A stretch of DNA of 64,000 nt from Pyrocephalus nanus. Taxonomy: Eukaryota > Chordata > Aves > Passeriformes > Tyrannidae. This document shows positions 34,301-49,335 of the stretch, piece by piece. The translations under genes and the position numbers were made by a program. How positions within the stretch are numbered: position 1 is the first letter of the stretch; each line of letters starts with the position of its first letter. Location: the NCBI GenBank assembly GCA_038380795.1, contig CM076272.1, positions 5,018,001 through 5,082,000 of the forward strand, written 5' to 3'. The notes under the pieces are model-generated. The model did no database searches, was not told where the DNA came from, and saw nothing but the letters and a program-made list of their open reading frames with translations.

Positions 34301-37300
34301 TTTGAGGGCTTTTAGGTGGCCAATCTGTGTTGGACTCTTGTGCCCCATGCCCCAGAGGGGTTGGGTGGGTTGGAGCGGGGAGTTAAAGCAGGATTCTGTG
34401 GGAATAGGGGTGAGGAATAAAATCTGGTGTCTCAGGCTAGTGTTTCCTAGTCCACATGACAGGCTGAATTCAGGGCACTCAGCCTGGTCACTAAGTAAGT
34501 GTAATGGAGGAAATGCTGAGCATGGCTCATTGCTTTTCCTCCTCATGTCCCTGTGAGTGTCTGTGGGTACCAGCTGAAGCTGAGTCAGGCCTACTGGCGT
34601 GATGTGGGGTCTCCCATGAGCTCAGTGTATCCTGCAGAGCATGTAACCAAGTGCTGCCTGTGCAGAGCTGTCAAAGCTGCTAGAGTGGATGGAATCCATG
34701 TGCGTTAACAGCAGAATATCAGCGCTTCCAGGACATGAGGTTAGGAGTGGGGCAGTTGGAGCCAGCAGGATTTTGCCTGGTGGTAAATGTCCAGACAGTG
34801 GATCCCTTTAAAGGCCCGTAATTCTGCTACTCCAGTGTGCTCATACTGGCTTTACTGGTTTTGTAGCTGTGGTGAGAGCTGAGCATTCCTGGTAGAAATG
34901 TGTAAGTGGTGGCAGGGGTAAGGGTGAATAAAAGGGGCAGAGCAGCTGGACCCCATAATGCCTTTGGGAGCTTCTGATGAGCCCCTAAACCCTTGCTGGT
35001 GCATCCTGAATGGAGTTGTGGTCCCTCATCTCCAGTAACCAGGAGATGAGGTGCAGGACAGCATTACCTGGTAGCAGTCTGCCTGGTACTTGCTGCTCCA
35101 GGTCTCTGGAATGCTGTGCAGCTGGGGTCAGCATAGGCTTCTCCCTGCCTGGTGTTCCAAACCCACTGTCCTCGTTGGCTGGGGAGGAGGAGGGTGTCAG
35201 TGCAGGAGCGTTTGGGCCATGGGATCAGCTGCTTTGCTTTGCCTCTTGTGCTGTTTAGTGACTAATCAGATTTTGGAGCCTGTCAGACAGATTCAGCTGT
35301 CTCCCCGGAACAATACGCCGACTGTATTTTTAAACACATCACGTGGCTTCAGAGAAGTCGGTGGAGCAGCGTAGTGTGGTTCGCCTAGGCTGGGAGATGC
35401 TCTGCCCTGCTCTGAGCCCTGACTAGGAGGGAGCAGCCTCCTCCCTAGCTCCAGCCATCTTCATTCCCTTGCCTCCTGGGGCTCTGCCCAGGTAAGGACT
35501 GCTGGGCCAGCTGGGATTTCCCGTGGCTGCAGGGCTGGGTATGAGCACAGGTGCTGCTGTCAGGAGAGCCAAGGGCAGGACGTGCCTTTCCAGGTGTGGT
35601 CAGAGGTGAGTGTATAGCCCTGTGCTGTAGCCAAAATAGGGGAAACTTGCAGGGATAAGGCTCTGCAAATGTGGGAAGATGCTGTGACTGTCACTAAGGG
35701 CTCTATTGGGTTGAGGGAAGTGCTTCAAGTAAAAGATCTGCTTGTACCTGTCTGGGATCTCTGGTGTTGTGAGGTTTCTCCCTAAGTGTGAGACTGGAGA
35801 TGCCAGTTCCACAGCAGGTGTGCCTCTGGATAACGCTGCTTGGGACAGGTACATCCCAGCATCTCACCTCAGGCACCTCAGCAGCTTTCTCTGGTACTGA
35901 TACTGCATTGTCCTGGTGTCTGACTGTAATGCACTCAAGCATGATGGCACTTTTACTTTCCTGCTTTGGGAGGTGTTTAGGATTATTAATTCTCATCAGC
36001 ACAGGAGCTGCTGAAAATCGGGGTTAAAACCCTGTGGTCCAGCTGGCTGAGATCAGGTGGGGCTAGAGGATCTCAAGCTGATCCCAAACTTGCTTTGCTG
36101 AAAACTGAAATCTTCAGGACAAGCTGCCTTGTTTTTCAAGCTCTGAATAATTGAAACCATTTCTGAACACTTTGCTCTTTCCGTTGGGTTTGGGGACACA
36201 TTCAGCTTGCTGAGACTTGCTCCTTTTGAATAGAGCTGGCTGGTGTTGTGCCCCTGTGGGATCCTGCGTGGCTAAGCCTGCCCTGTGTACCCTCTCCTGC
36301 TGGGTGGCAGCTGCCTGGACATCACTGACTGGGACATGACTTCTTGACCCCTTGGTGGTCTGGTGCTCTGTTTGCAGAGAGGAATTTGCCTGGATTCTGC
36401 TCAGTGGGAGGCAAACCTGCTGTGTGAGGAAAGCAGTCTGGCACATACCTGTCTATTGGCTCTCGGGCAGAGGCCTGACCAGACAAGCTTGTTGTGAACA
36501 CACACCAGGGATGGGGCTTGCTGAGGGCTGCAAAGCCTCTCTGTCAGCAGGCCCAGATGGCACCTTCCTGGCTGCCCATAACCAACTTCTGGTGGGACTG
36601 ATGTGAGGCAGTATCCCACCTCTGAGCCTGGAAATGCCTTCTGGTGTGTCAGGTGTGCTCCTTTCAGCCTGGCTCTTGGTGTGTGCCCCCACTGCTGGGG
36701 AGCTGCACCCCAACTCCCAGCTTGCTCCAGCACAAGCATCAAGAAATGGCATGGACTGGTCAGAGAGGCCTGTCCAGAGCATCTCTGAGGTCCATGTTTG
36801 TTTTGAAGTTTCTGATTCTGTCCCAGATGAAGTGGGATTTCTGGCTGATCTCAGTTTCAGGGAATTAACCCACCCTCATGTTTGTCAGCCACGCCAGACT
36901 GCTGCTGCTGGCTCTGACTGTGCAGCACCATGGCACAACTGATGGCAAAGAGCTGTGGAGAGGGTTGGTACCTACCAGAGGTGCCACCTCCTTGATATTT
37001 GTGGGCTGTCAGGAGCCCAGTGCCAGAAGAGCTGAGAGGAAGGTGGTGTGTTGTGTTGCAGCACTGACAGAATCTCTCTCTGTTGCAGTTCTCAGCATGC
37101 TGAGTAACCCTCTCGGGAATGTCCTAGGGAAGCCCCCACTGAGTTTCCTGCCTCTAGACCCCATTGGTTCAGACCTTTCAGAAAAGTTTTCCACGCCGTC
37201 GCTGAGGAACTCTCGGTCCCTCCTGGATTCCCGCTCCAGCAGCCCCTCGGACTCTGACACCAGTGGGTTCAGCTCTGGCTCCGACCACCTCTCAGACTTG

Positions 37301-40300
37301 ATCGTAAGTTTAGGTCTTGCACCCACTCTGTGGTTCCTGGGATCTTGCTGCGTTTCTTGGGAGCATGGGAGAGCTCGGGGGGGGCTGCCAGGGAAGGGAA
37401 TGCTGGAGGGAGTTATCATCCCACACTGACACAGCATGGGGTCTGGGAGAAGGGCTGCTCATGCAGTCCTTCAGCACAAACCAGTAATACCCTTATAGTT
37501 TTTCTTTTAAATTAATATTTTTGCCTTAGGGCTCTGTGCTTGCAGCCCTGATGAGTTATAGTAGCTCCCAGGGAGATCTGAGTGCTTGAGCTGGTGTGTG
37601 GCAGGGTGGGTGTCTGTGCCTTGATTCCAGCAGGGAGGTTGCTGATGAGCACAGCTACCTCCAGGCTCCAGCTTGGACTTCTCAGGAGCTTGTGTCTCTG
37701 CCTTTCATTGCCCTTCCCATTTGCTGACTGCACTTCTCCATCTCAGGGCTGTTTCTTCTTGAGCAAACTGGGTCTAGCCTGCTCATGTTCCCTAAAGCAC
37801 AGCTAAATTTGGAAGGCAGGGAGCACGGCGAGTGTTAGTCTTGCTGCCCTAGTCTGTGCTGTGCTGTGTGAGCAGTAGCTCTGGGTGCCAGCAGGACAGC
37901 CTGGTTCCAGCCAGCTTGGGGTGCTGCTGCATGGCCTGGCCTGGCCATGGCACAGGAGGATATAAAGCCAGGAGCTGTTCCTAGCTCTGCCACAGTGTGA
38001 CTGTGGCCTTGACCCCTTGGTCAAGGGGTTGGGATGTGTGTGAAGGACACCCATCCCTGTGTTGGAATGGGTGTGAAGTTGACTAGATGTGGGGTTGATT
38101 TTGCTGTGATCCACCCTAGAGAACCAGGATCTGCTCTGGGAGTGGCTGCAGCACCCTAGGCAAGGATGGTGGCAGGCAGTGCAGGGCACAGGGCTCTGTG
38201 CTGGCCTTGTTTGGGAAGGTCAGGTCTCCTGGCACAGCCCTGGCATGGGCAACTGCCACAGGAATGGGTCTGCAGCACATCTGGCTCTGTGAGCTGTGCA
38301 GTGTTTCACACCCTTGCTGCTCCTTCAGTCTATGCTTTCCCTCCTTCTGCCCTGGGCAGGGCATGTGCAACCTGTGTGTAGCTGTGGTCAGCAGTGCCCA
38401 CTCCTTGGTCAGGTGGGCTTGGAGCTGGGCTGGAAAGGTGGGATCCAACTGGTGCCTTTGTAGCCTGTTGGCACTGCCAGTGAGCCCTGCCCACTGAAGC
38501 CATTCCTCCAGGGGTGGCTGGTGCTCCCTGGGGGTGACAGTGTCCTTGGGGTTGTGCAGCAAGGGGGTGACTGTTGGCTTTGTGGTCTGTAAGGTGCCTC
38601 CTGCTTAACAATCTTTGCTGGTGATCATGGCCACGAGAGGAATGGCTGCAGGGATAGGTCTTTGCCATGGGAGTTCTGATCCTGTCAGGGTGCTGGGGCA
38701 GATGGGGAGCTGCTTTTCTGCTTCTGCTAGATGTCAGAGGGGCTCAGGAGATCACTGAGAGCTCCCTATACTGCCATGAGTGAGGACACAGCCCCAGTGT
38801 GGTGCCTCTCCACTGGCATTTTGTGCTCTTACTCTGGAGCTGGATTTCAATGTGGCCTTTCTCTTACAGTCAAGCCTTCGCATCTCCCCACCTCTGCCCT
38901 TCCTGCCTCTCAGTGGGGTGTCAAGAGACCCCCTGAAGATGGGAGTGGGATCCCAACTGGATCAAGATCAAACTGCCCTGGCTGCAGTAACTTCCTCCCC
39001 AGCCAGTGCATCGAAAAGATGGCCTGGAGCATCTGCGTGGCCTTCCTGGGATCTTCTGGATTCTCCAGAAGACCCTTTCAATATTGAAAGAGAAGCCCGG
39101 CTTCATCGGCAAGCGGCAGGTGAGTTGGGGGTGGTCATGGCAGGCTGCAGGGCCTGGGGATGGTCCCAGACTTCTGGGAGGGCATGAAGGTATCTGTGCA
39201 GGCACCATGGCTGGACATGAAGCTTGCAGCAGAGTAGGGCTTTCTCTAGGCACAAGCCTGGCTCTGGCTGTACCTGCTGAGAGAACAGGCAGGTGTCTGG
39301 GCAGCTCTGTTCAGCCTGTAGTTGGGGAATATGGGGGAGACCTGTGGGAGAGTGGGAAGGAAAATGGTCCTGTACTGAGTGTTACTGGTGTCTGTCCAAG
39401 CTGTAAACGAAGCAACCTGTACCTGGAGTGGGCAGCTGCCTCCCCGAAACTACAAGAACCCTGTCTACTCCTGCAAAGTGTTCCTGGGAGGAGTCCCATG
39501 GGACATCACGGAAGGTGAGCAATCCCTGGCCCCACGCCAAGGCCTTGAGTGTTGACTAGGAGGGTGCAGGATGGAGTTGTTGTGGGGCGCACTGACTGAC
39601 CTCTTTCCTTCTGCCTGTAGCTGGGCTGATCAACACTTTCCGTGTTTTTGGCTCCCTGAGTGTGGAGTGGCCCGGTAAGGATGGCAAACACCCACGCTGT
39701 CCTCCCAAAGGTAATATGCCTAAAGGTAATAGCGACACGGTAGGGTTACTTTTTTCCCATGCTATGTTACAGCACGGATGCTGGGATGGTACGGCTGCAT
39801 GCTGGTCACTGGATGGTGGTACAGAGCACCCTGGGTAATGTCCTGCCCTCACCTGGGTCTGCACTTGGGCTGCAGAGTCACTTCCCCCCCAGCGTCCCCA
39901 CCCTTCCCCAGTAGGGTAGACAGAACTGTGGGGTGATGGGAACCTTCTCTTGGGTTGTTTCTGGAGCTCTGAATGGGGTTGTGGCTCCAGACAATAGCTG
40001 GTCCCTGCTGTGCAAGCATGTGGTGAGTCCAGATGGGCACACACAGCATACTGACAGCCTGGGGACTGGTGAGCCAGCAGTGTCCAGGGCCTGATCCTGC
40101 CTGGAGCAGCTAGGCTGACATGTTGTGTAAGCAGGAACAAGTTATGGAGTAGGAAGTGGCTGTTTGGTGCCCACTGGCCCCGTTCAGTCACCCCCCGTTC
40201 AGTCACCAGAGCAGTGCAAGGCATCGCACGGACACTCACAGAAGTGACTTTAAAACCCTGGACTTACATTTCTGAGCTAGGATATTCTAAATGTGAAGCA

Positions 40301-43300
40301 GAATCCATTTTTCTGCAGGCCTCACTGTGGCCAGGCTGGTGATGCCCACTTGACTTGTCCAGGTGTGGTTTGTGCATAAGAGACAGTGGCCCATGTGGAT
40401 GTGGGCATTCTGCCCCTTGTGCCACGGTGGATTTGGGTTCTTCCCAGCTTGGCCATACTCTGGATTGTACAAAGAATCTGTTAGGGACAGCAAGAGCTGT
40501 CACACAGATACTTCAGGTGGCATCTGAGTGATTTTTGAGGGTGTCTGCAAACTGGGATGATGCCTTCCTTCTCCACCACAGTTCTAACAGCTGCTTCTCT
40601 CCCTTCCCTTCTGAAGGATACGTGTACCTGGTGTTTGAGTCGGAGAAGTCTGTGCGTGCGCTGCTCCAGGCGTGCTCCCAGGACCTGCTGAGCCCCGACG
40701 GGCTCAGTGAGTACTACTTCAAGATGTCCAGCCGCAGGATGCGCTGCAAAGAGGTAAGCAGTGGAGGATGTGGATGAGATCCTTGGAGAAAAGGAAAGCA
40801 GGGCTGGAACAGCAGCAGCAGGAGTGCTGGCTCCTGGCTGGCCTTAACTGGTGTCTTGCTGTGGTGGGGATGTGTCAGAGCTGTGTCTGTGCCCTTCACA
40901 ACTGCTTGTGTTAAACTGACGTGGAGTTCCTGGATTGGTGGCAGACTCTGCCTTCAGCTTCAGTTAGCTGGAAAGGAGCATAGGAGCAGGGAATTTTACT
41001 GCTCCATGCTGTTTCTAGCACACCTTTGCTTCTCAAACCAGACTGGAATTCCTGTGATGCTTTGTCAGGCCTCCTCTGCTTGCAAAACTAATGGCTTTCA
41101 TATTCCCCAGGCAGATACTTTGGATCCCAGGTTGTTTCCCAGTGTAGCCTTGTCTGGCTCTGAGTTGAAATCTGGAGGTGCTGAGGTTGCTGGAGGCTCC
41201 ATTTGGTCTTCCTGGAAAGGGGGACCTCAGATCAGGGACCACTGCCTGAGTTTGGGGAGTTACATCATGGAGATCCAGCTCTTACCTAGACAAGCACAAA
41301 CTAACTTGCTCCAGACAACTCTCTGGGTGTCTGGCAGTGGACAGTGCTTCTGTGCTTAGGGATTGGTGATTTAGCTCTGCCAGAAGCTTCTTCTCTCTGG
41401 AGCCCTCCATCAGCTGAGCAGATGGGAGCTCCTGTTGGAGTTGGCTGTGGGTGGGTTGTTCTAGTGATCCCCTCCAACAACAGGCTCCTGTGCTGGGAGT
41501 CATTGCACTGCATCGTAAATACTTGGTGCTGGAATGTGGATTGTCTCCTGGATGCCAGCTCCAAGGGACTGGTGGCTTGGATTCCAGTTTGGCTGGAAGC
41601 AGGAGTTGGTTTTGTTCCCTTGTGGGGCTCCACAGAGGTATTTGTAGCTCCAGAGCTGTGGTGCCCTGGATGTGGACCCTGACTAGCAACAACACCACTT
41701 GCAGCTCAGCGGTGGGGTCTGGGGTGGCTCCTGTGAGCTGAGGACACAATGTGTGGCTCTGCAGGCTGTAGCTGACCTGCCCTGTATGTGTGTGGCTCCA
41801 GGTGCAGGTGATCCCATGGGTCCTGGCTGACAGCAACTTCGTGCGCAGCCCATCACAGCGGCTTGACCCCAGCAAGACAGTGTTCGTGGGGGCTCTGCAT
41901 GGGATGCTCAATGCAGAGGCCCTGGCAGCTGTCATGTATGACCTGTTTGGAGGGGTGGTCTACGCTGGCATCGACACGGACAAGCACAAGTATCCCATTG
42001 GTAAGTGGCTATCCTGCCAGGATCATGCTCTGAGGAGGCTGCAGCAGTGCCCTTGGCTTGTCCCTCAATTGGAAGACTGCCCAGGTGCCAGGCTCTGGGA
42101 GCAGATGTCTGTTCAGCCTCTTCCGTAGTCTGTGCTTCTCGCCTCCTGGCCATGGGGAGACAAGACCAACCTTGGGGAGGGCTGTCAGAGTTGATGTGCC
42201 TGGGAACTGGAAGATCCTAGGTTATTCCAGAGCAGCTTGAGGGTTTTAATATCTCTTTAGTCATTGCTGAAGGGTTTCCTGCCCTTGTTTGATGCTGTTA
42301 GTGTTTGTTGGATGCTGCTGCAGCTGCTCTTCCATCCCTGGAACTGAGACAGCTGTGGGTCTTACCCACACTTTGGGCTCTTGTCACTGGAGCTGAAACA
42401 TGACATGTTTCAGGGGACAGCACTGAGGTGACTGGTCTGTGTGGGAAATGCCCTACAGTGTGTACCTGAGGACCAGCTTTCCAGGCTCAGGCTGCAGCAT
42501 GTCACAGACTTGAGGAGAGACTCAGTCTCCTGGTGTTGCCAGGCAGGAACAACATCAGAACTTGATAGTGCAGAGCTGTCACTGCTTGTCACTGTCCTTG
42601 GACAGTGGTCAGGCTTTTCTGGGCAAGTCTTGGGTTTAGAATTTGCCCATGGTGCTGAGAAGCCCTTGAAGTGTCTTTAGGGGGACAGTCCCATGGGGGT
42701 GGGAATGGCAGAATGACTGTTAAAGCAAATTCTTTGAGGCCAGAGATGAAGTACCACAGAACCTCCCTGTGCAGGCCTTGTGAGGTCCAGGGCATGACCC
42801 TAACCTCCTGTGGTTCATGCAGAACCTGGGTATCTCCAAGTAGGCAAGATCCCTTTCCCAACAGCTCAGTGGCACTTTTGCCCTTGGAGCTGTCCTAAAG
42901 TCACAGCAGTCTGTGCTCAGTTTTGGTAACTGGGGCTCTTCTTCCTGTGTTCTGTTCCATGCTCTGGGAGGGGAATGATGGGCTTGGGTGACACTTGGTG
43001 CTGTGGCTGAACTGGAGGAATCTGCTGGTGTGTCAGTCCTGGAACACCCAGCACTCCCCTTAGGCCCAGAACAGGAACTGGGTTATGTTTTCCTAGAGCT
43101 TAACACAACTTGGCTAGAAGCAAGTGGCGCAGGAATGATGCTGACTGGCAATGAGGCTGCAAAACACAAGACTCTGGGGTGAGGGGGAGGTTGCAAAGAA
43201 AAGCTGCTGAGCTGTCTTAGCACCAGCGTATTCCAGGTGCAGGTGTGGAGCTTCTGCTTTGATGCCCTCGGCAGGGCCCTGCCAGCCTCTCTCCAGCTGC

Positions 43301-44691
43301 TGCTCCTCCTGGGAGTGTGGGGCCTGGGGAAGGAGACAGGCAGAGCCCCCGAGCCCTGGAGACCATCTTCCTTCCAAAGCTGCTTCCCTGGCAGTGGCTG
43401 AGCTGTGCTGGGGAAGGGGTGGTGCTGGTAGTGACTCCCCCTCAGCCCCCACTGGTTCCTGCCTAACACTTGTGGTCTGGCTCATTCCAGGGTCAGGACG
43501 TGTCACCTTCAACAACCAGCGCAGTTACCTGAAGGCTGTGACTGCTGCCTTTGTGGAGATCAAAACCACCAAGTTTACGAAGAAGGTGAGTGTGGCTGGT
43601 AGGGCAGCCTGGAGAGGGGGATCTGTGTTGTGGCAGGTGCTGCTGGGGGTACCACAGCCCACAGGCAGAGGGGAAGTGGGGAGCTGACAGCCCAAGGGGG
43701 TGCTGGGAATGGACTTGGGGTATCCAAGGAGTGAACTGTCACCCCAGCACTGCTCTGTGCCCACTGCCTGGTTCTCCTGCAGGTTCAGATTGACCCTTAC
43801 CTGGAGGACTCCATGTGCCAAGTCTGCAATGCCCAGCCTGGCCCGTTCTTCTGCAGAGACCAGGTAAGGCTGTTTCTCTTGTGCCAGGAGCAGTGGTGTT
43901 TGTGTTGGTGTCCAACAATGCCTCTTGTCCCTTCCGGAGTAGGCAGGATGGAGTTGCCCAGCTGGGGGTGAGCCCTTGTTTTGGAGGAGGGGCAGCTCTG
44001 GTACTCACCTGGAAGCACAGGCAGCTTTCCCTCTGCCTCAGTTTGGGAATGCTGTGACTGCTGGTGTTGTGCCAGTGTTGTGCCAGTGTATCAGAGCCTA
44101 CTGTGGGATGGGCTGGTGCCCCTGTCGGGGAGGGGAGGCTGCTGCTCTGCAAACTCTGACAAGCTGGAGTCAGTGTGTCACCCTGAGGTCACTCCTGGGG
44201 CTGCCCAAGGCACAGGGAGCTCTGGCTGACCTCCCCTCTCTGTGGGCAGAGGAGTTTGGCCAGGGTCTGGTGTCTTCCCATGGAGTCAGAGTGGGAGATG
44301 AGCAGCAGCAGGTTCTGCTCCAGGGACAGAGATGCAGGGGACTGGGGGCAAAGCCTGGCTACTGCCCCACTACCCAGGCCTTGACTTTAAAACTGTTCAA
44401 AAGATGGAAGATGGGCACAACATGCTATCGCTGGCATTTCCTCCCTCCAATCCACGGATCCACCATGCTGGCGGGGGCTGCCACACCAGGCAGGGAGGGA
44501 GGAGAGAGACTGCTTTGCTTCTGGTGACCCTTTGCTGCTGGAAAGCCCACAGTGTTGCTGCTCTGCTCTCCCCACAGGTCTGCTTCAAGTACTTCTGCCG
44601 CTCCTGCTGGCACTGGCAGCACTCCATGGAGGTTCTGCGCCACCACCGCCCACTGATGCGCAACCAGAAGAACAGGGACTCCTCCAGCTAA
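7273..44691 (+). CDS. CPEB1: CPEB1, cytoplasmic polyadenylation element-binding protein 1
   Basis: Sequence-specific RNA-binding protein that binds the UUUUAU element in 3'UTRs, represses maternal and synaptic mRNAs, and after phosphorylation promotes their cytoplasmic polyadenylation. Twelve coding exons: 7273-7287, 12529-12706, 22462-22650, 37089-37303, 38870-39119, 39401-39514, 39621-39725, 40617-40753, 41802-42000, 43491-43585, 43783-43863 and 44578-44691 (TAA). All junctions are GT-AG and in phase, giving 563 residues (human about 566). Residues 1-300 are the regulatory region with the Ser-rich [19 protein letters not shown] segment. RRM1 starts near 308 ([13 protein letters not shown]) and RRM2 near 427 ([17 protein letters not shown]). 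The C-terminal ZZ-type zinc region (507-556) carries CQVC, FFCRD, YFCRSC and HWQH. Exon 1 supplies only MAFPP. Exon 7 has tandem donors that add or remove GNMPK. Confidence 0.97.
7461..7477. repeat. 17-nt G run in CPEB1 intron 1
   Basis: An uninterrupted G17 lies 174 bp after the exon 1 donor. It can form a G-quadruplex in the nascent RNA and is prone to sequencing length error. Confidence 0.8.
11082..11097. repeat. 16-nt G run in CPEB1 intron 1
   Basis: Homopolymer G16 on the + strand, the same type of tract as at 7461. Confidence 0.75.
14223..14339. repeat. 117-bp dispersed direct repeat, copy 1
   Basis: Runs from AAGGATACCGGGTGCTGCTG to GGTAACCAA. It is repeated 940 bp downstream with three mismatches seen by eye. 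It does not resemble CR1. Confidence 0.9.
15163..15279. repeat. 117-bp dispersed direct repeat, copy 2
   Basis: Second copy of the 14223 element in the same orientation. Mismatches are T/C in the first third, T/C in GCCyTCAC and A/T near the end. The flanks differ, so the duplicated unit is well delimited. Confidence 0.9.
21376..22185 (+). promoter_or_regulatory. CPEB1: Candidate internal CPEB1 promoter region (TATA-like and CRE)
   Basis: TTATAAAT at 21376-21383 and a perfect palindromic CRE (TGACGTCA) at 22178-22185 lie upstream of CPEB1 exon 3. Exon 3 contains an in-frame ATG at 22497 opening [11 protein letters not shown], the start used by shorter mammalian CPEB1 isoforms as I recall them. 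No transcript evidence is visible in sequence alone. Confidence 0.35.
29795..29856 (-). mobile_element. CR1 LINE 3'-end fragment
   Basis: AGGTTGAAAGGGACCTCTTG followed by AGGTTATCTAGCCCAACC is the reverse complement of the avian CR1 3' terminus (family known to end in GGTCCCTTCCAACC-like sequence). Only about 60 bp remain. Confidence 0.7.
32290..32313. repeat. T24 homopolymer in CPEB1 intron 3
   Basis: Uninterrupted run of 24 T. No flanking retroelement was recognised. Confidence 0.75.
39711..39725 (+). promoter_or_regulatory. CPEB1: Tandem alternative 5' splice sites of CPEB1 exon 7
   Basis: The motif CCyAAAG followed by GTAATA occurs twice, 15 nt apart, with donors at 39711 and 39726. Using the first omits exactly the five codons GNMPK between PPK and GYVYLVF in RRM1; using the second includes them. 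Both keep the reading frame. Confidence 0.75.
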
Positions 44692-46083
44692 AGGGCGCCG
44701 GGGCCGCTGCAGGCGCAGGGGAGTCCCCTGGAGAACCTGCTGAGTGGGGAGCAGGGAAGCGCCTGCCGGAGCCAGGCCCGGCTGGGAATGTTCTTCCTGA
44801 GGACTGACGGGGAAAAAAAAAGAAAAAAAGAAAAAAAAACAAAAACAAAACAACAAATCTTACATTCATGTTTGCACTTGCTGATCTTTTTGTTTCTGCA
44901 CTAATGCACAGTGAGTTTTGTTGGGGTTTGTTTGGGGGTGTTTTGAGTGGGGGGGAGTGCCCCTCAAGCCATTCTGCAGTTCCCAGACTTTGGTTCCTGG
45001 TTTGCTGATGAAAAGCAAAAATTGAAAATGAAGAAAACCCAACCAACCAAGGGCCACGTGTCGCGGGGGTGTCGCCACAGGCGCCTCCGCCTTGGTTTTT
45101 TTATTTTTTAAAGGCGCTTTTTTACATTCCTTGCAATACTGGTGGAGAGAGCGCAGGTCTCATTGGTCATTGTTTTGCCGTTGCCATACAGTGCCTTTCC
45201 ATTCATTTACCCCCACCTGGACGGTGTGACCTGGGTGTTCAGCTGGCGTTTTTTACTGTAACAACAAAGGAGACTTTGCTCTTCATTTAAACCAAATCAT
45301 ATTTCATATTTTACGCTCGAGGGTTTTTACGAGTTCCTTTTTACACTCTTAAAAACAGTTTTTAAGTCGTTTGAAATGAGAGATTTTTTTCTTTCCTGGC
45401 AGCTTTTAACATTATTGCAATTTGTGTCTGGGGGCTGCTGGCAGGACCTTGTAAATCAAGGGGTTTGCAACAGGACAGGCCGGGCTTTGTTTTTGTTTTT
45501 GGATTTGAAACTGGATGGGATGATGATCTCTGAGCTGCTGTATATAGTTTTAAAATAGTTTGTTGCACTTTTTTAAGTTGCACTTATGGGGGGGTTGATA
45601 GAGGTTTTTAATCACACGAAGTCACAGGACTTAAACCTTTTCTTTTTGTAACAAGCTAAAAAAGGGCTGCGTTTGGGTGGATGATGAAGGTTCCTGGGAG
45701 CCCTTTCTCTTAGAGGGGACAAGTAATTTTTCCTTTCCTTCCCGAGATGTTTGGAGTAACAGTGCAGTCGACTGAGATGCTGCTGCTGGGATTTGAGACC
45801 TTTAATTACGCCAATTATTATTTTTTTGTTACTTCTCCCTCTATCGGAAGCTGTGTGCCAAAGAACCAGTGTCATAATTTCTCCCTCTTTATTATTTTTT
45901 TTTCTTTTCTGCTGAGCTGATGTTGCATTGTTGCATATCCCAGCTGCTCTTTGTGGGGTTTTGTGAAGCTGTTTGTGAAGTCTCTACCTCATTGTAGTAT
46001 ATGCAGGCAAGACTGCACTCTCCTACAGACGCGTGGAGTAAGCTGTGGTGTAGTTTTTGGCACATAATAAACACGTTGCAGCA
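44692..46083 (+). other. CPEB1: CPEB1 3'UTR
   Basis: About 1.4 kb, AU-rich in its second half, from the TAA at 44689-44691 to the poly(A) signal at 46066. It contains A-rich tracts at 44813-44860 and a CPE-type motif (TTTTTAT) at 45098-45104. Several further T-rich stretches occur at 45380-45900. No intron is evident. Confidence 0.75.
45096..45112 (+). promoter_or_regulatory. CPEB1: Cytoplasmic polyadenylation element-like motif in CPEB1 3'UTR
   Basis: T7-A-T6-AAA includes the consensus CPE TTTTTAT that CPEB1 itself binds. It sits about 960 nt upstream of the visible AATAAA, so any role would be in repression or with a nearer, non-canonical poly(A) site. Confidence 0.4.
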
Positions 46084-46105
46084 AAAAAAAAAAAAAAAAA
46101 AAAAA
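46066..46105 (+). terminator. CPEB1: CPEB1 poly(A) signal followed by a genomic A23 tract
   Basis: AATAAA at 46066-46071, then 11 nt later a run of 23 A at 46083-46105 in the genomic DNA itself. Confidence 0.7.
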
Positions 46106-49304
<3,199 letters not shown>

Positions 49305-49329
49305 GTCCATCCCCGTGTGTCACTTTTCC

Positions 49330-49335
49330 AATAAA
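49330..49335 (+). terminator. RPS17: RPS17 poly(A) signal AATAAA
   Basis: AATAAA 26 nt after the RPS17 stop, giving a very short 3'UTR typical of ribosomal protein mRNAs. Confidence 0.85.

Larger units (their letters stand above)
22651..37088 (+). other. CPEB1 intron 3
   Basis: The longest intron of the window, 14.4 kb. It contains a short minus-oriented CR1 3'-end fragment near 29795-29855 and a T24 tract at 32290-32313. I recognised no nested gene or structured RNA on either strand. Confidence 0.65.
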
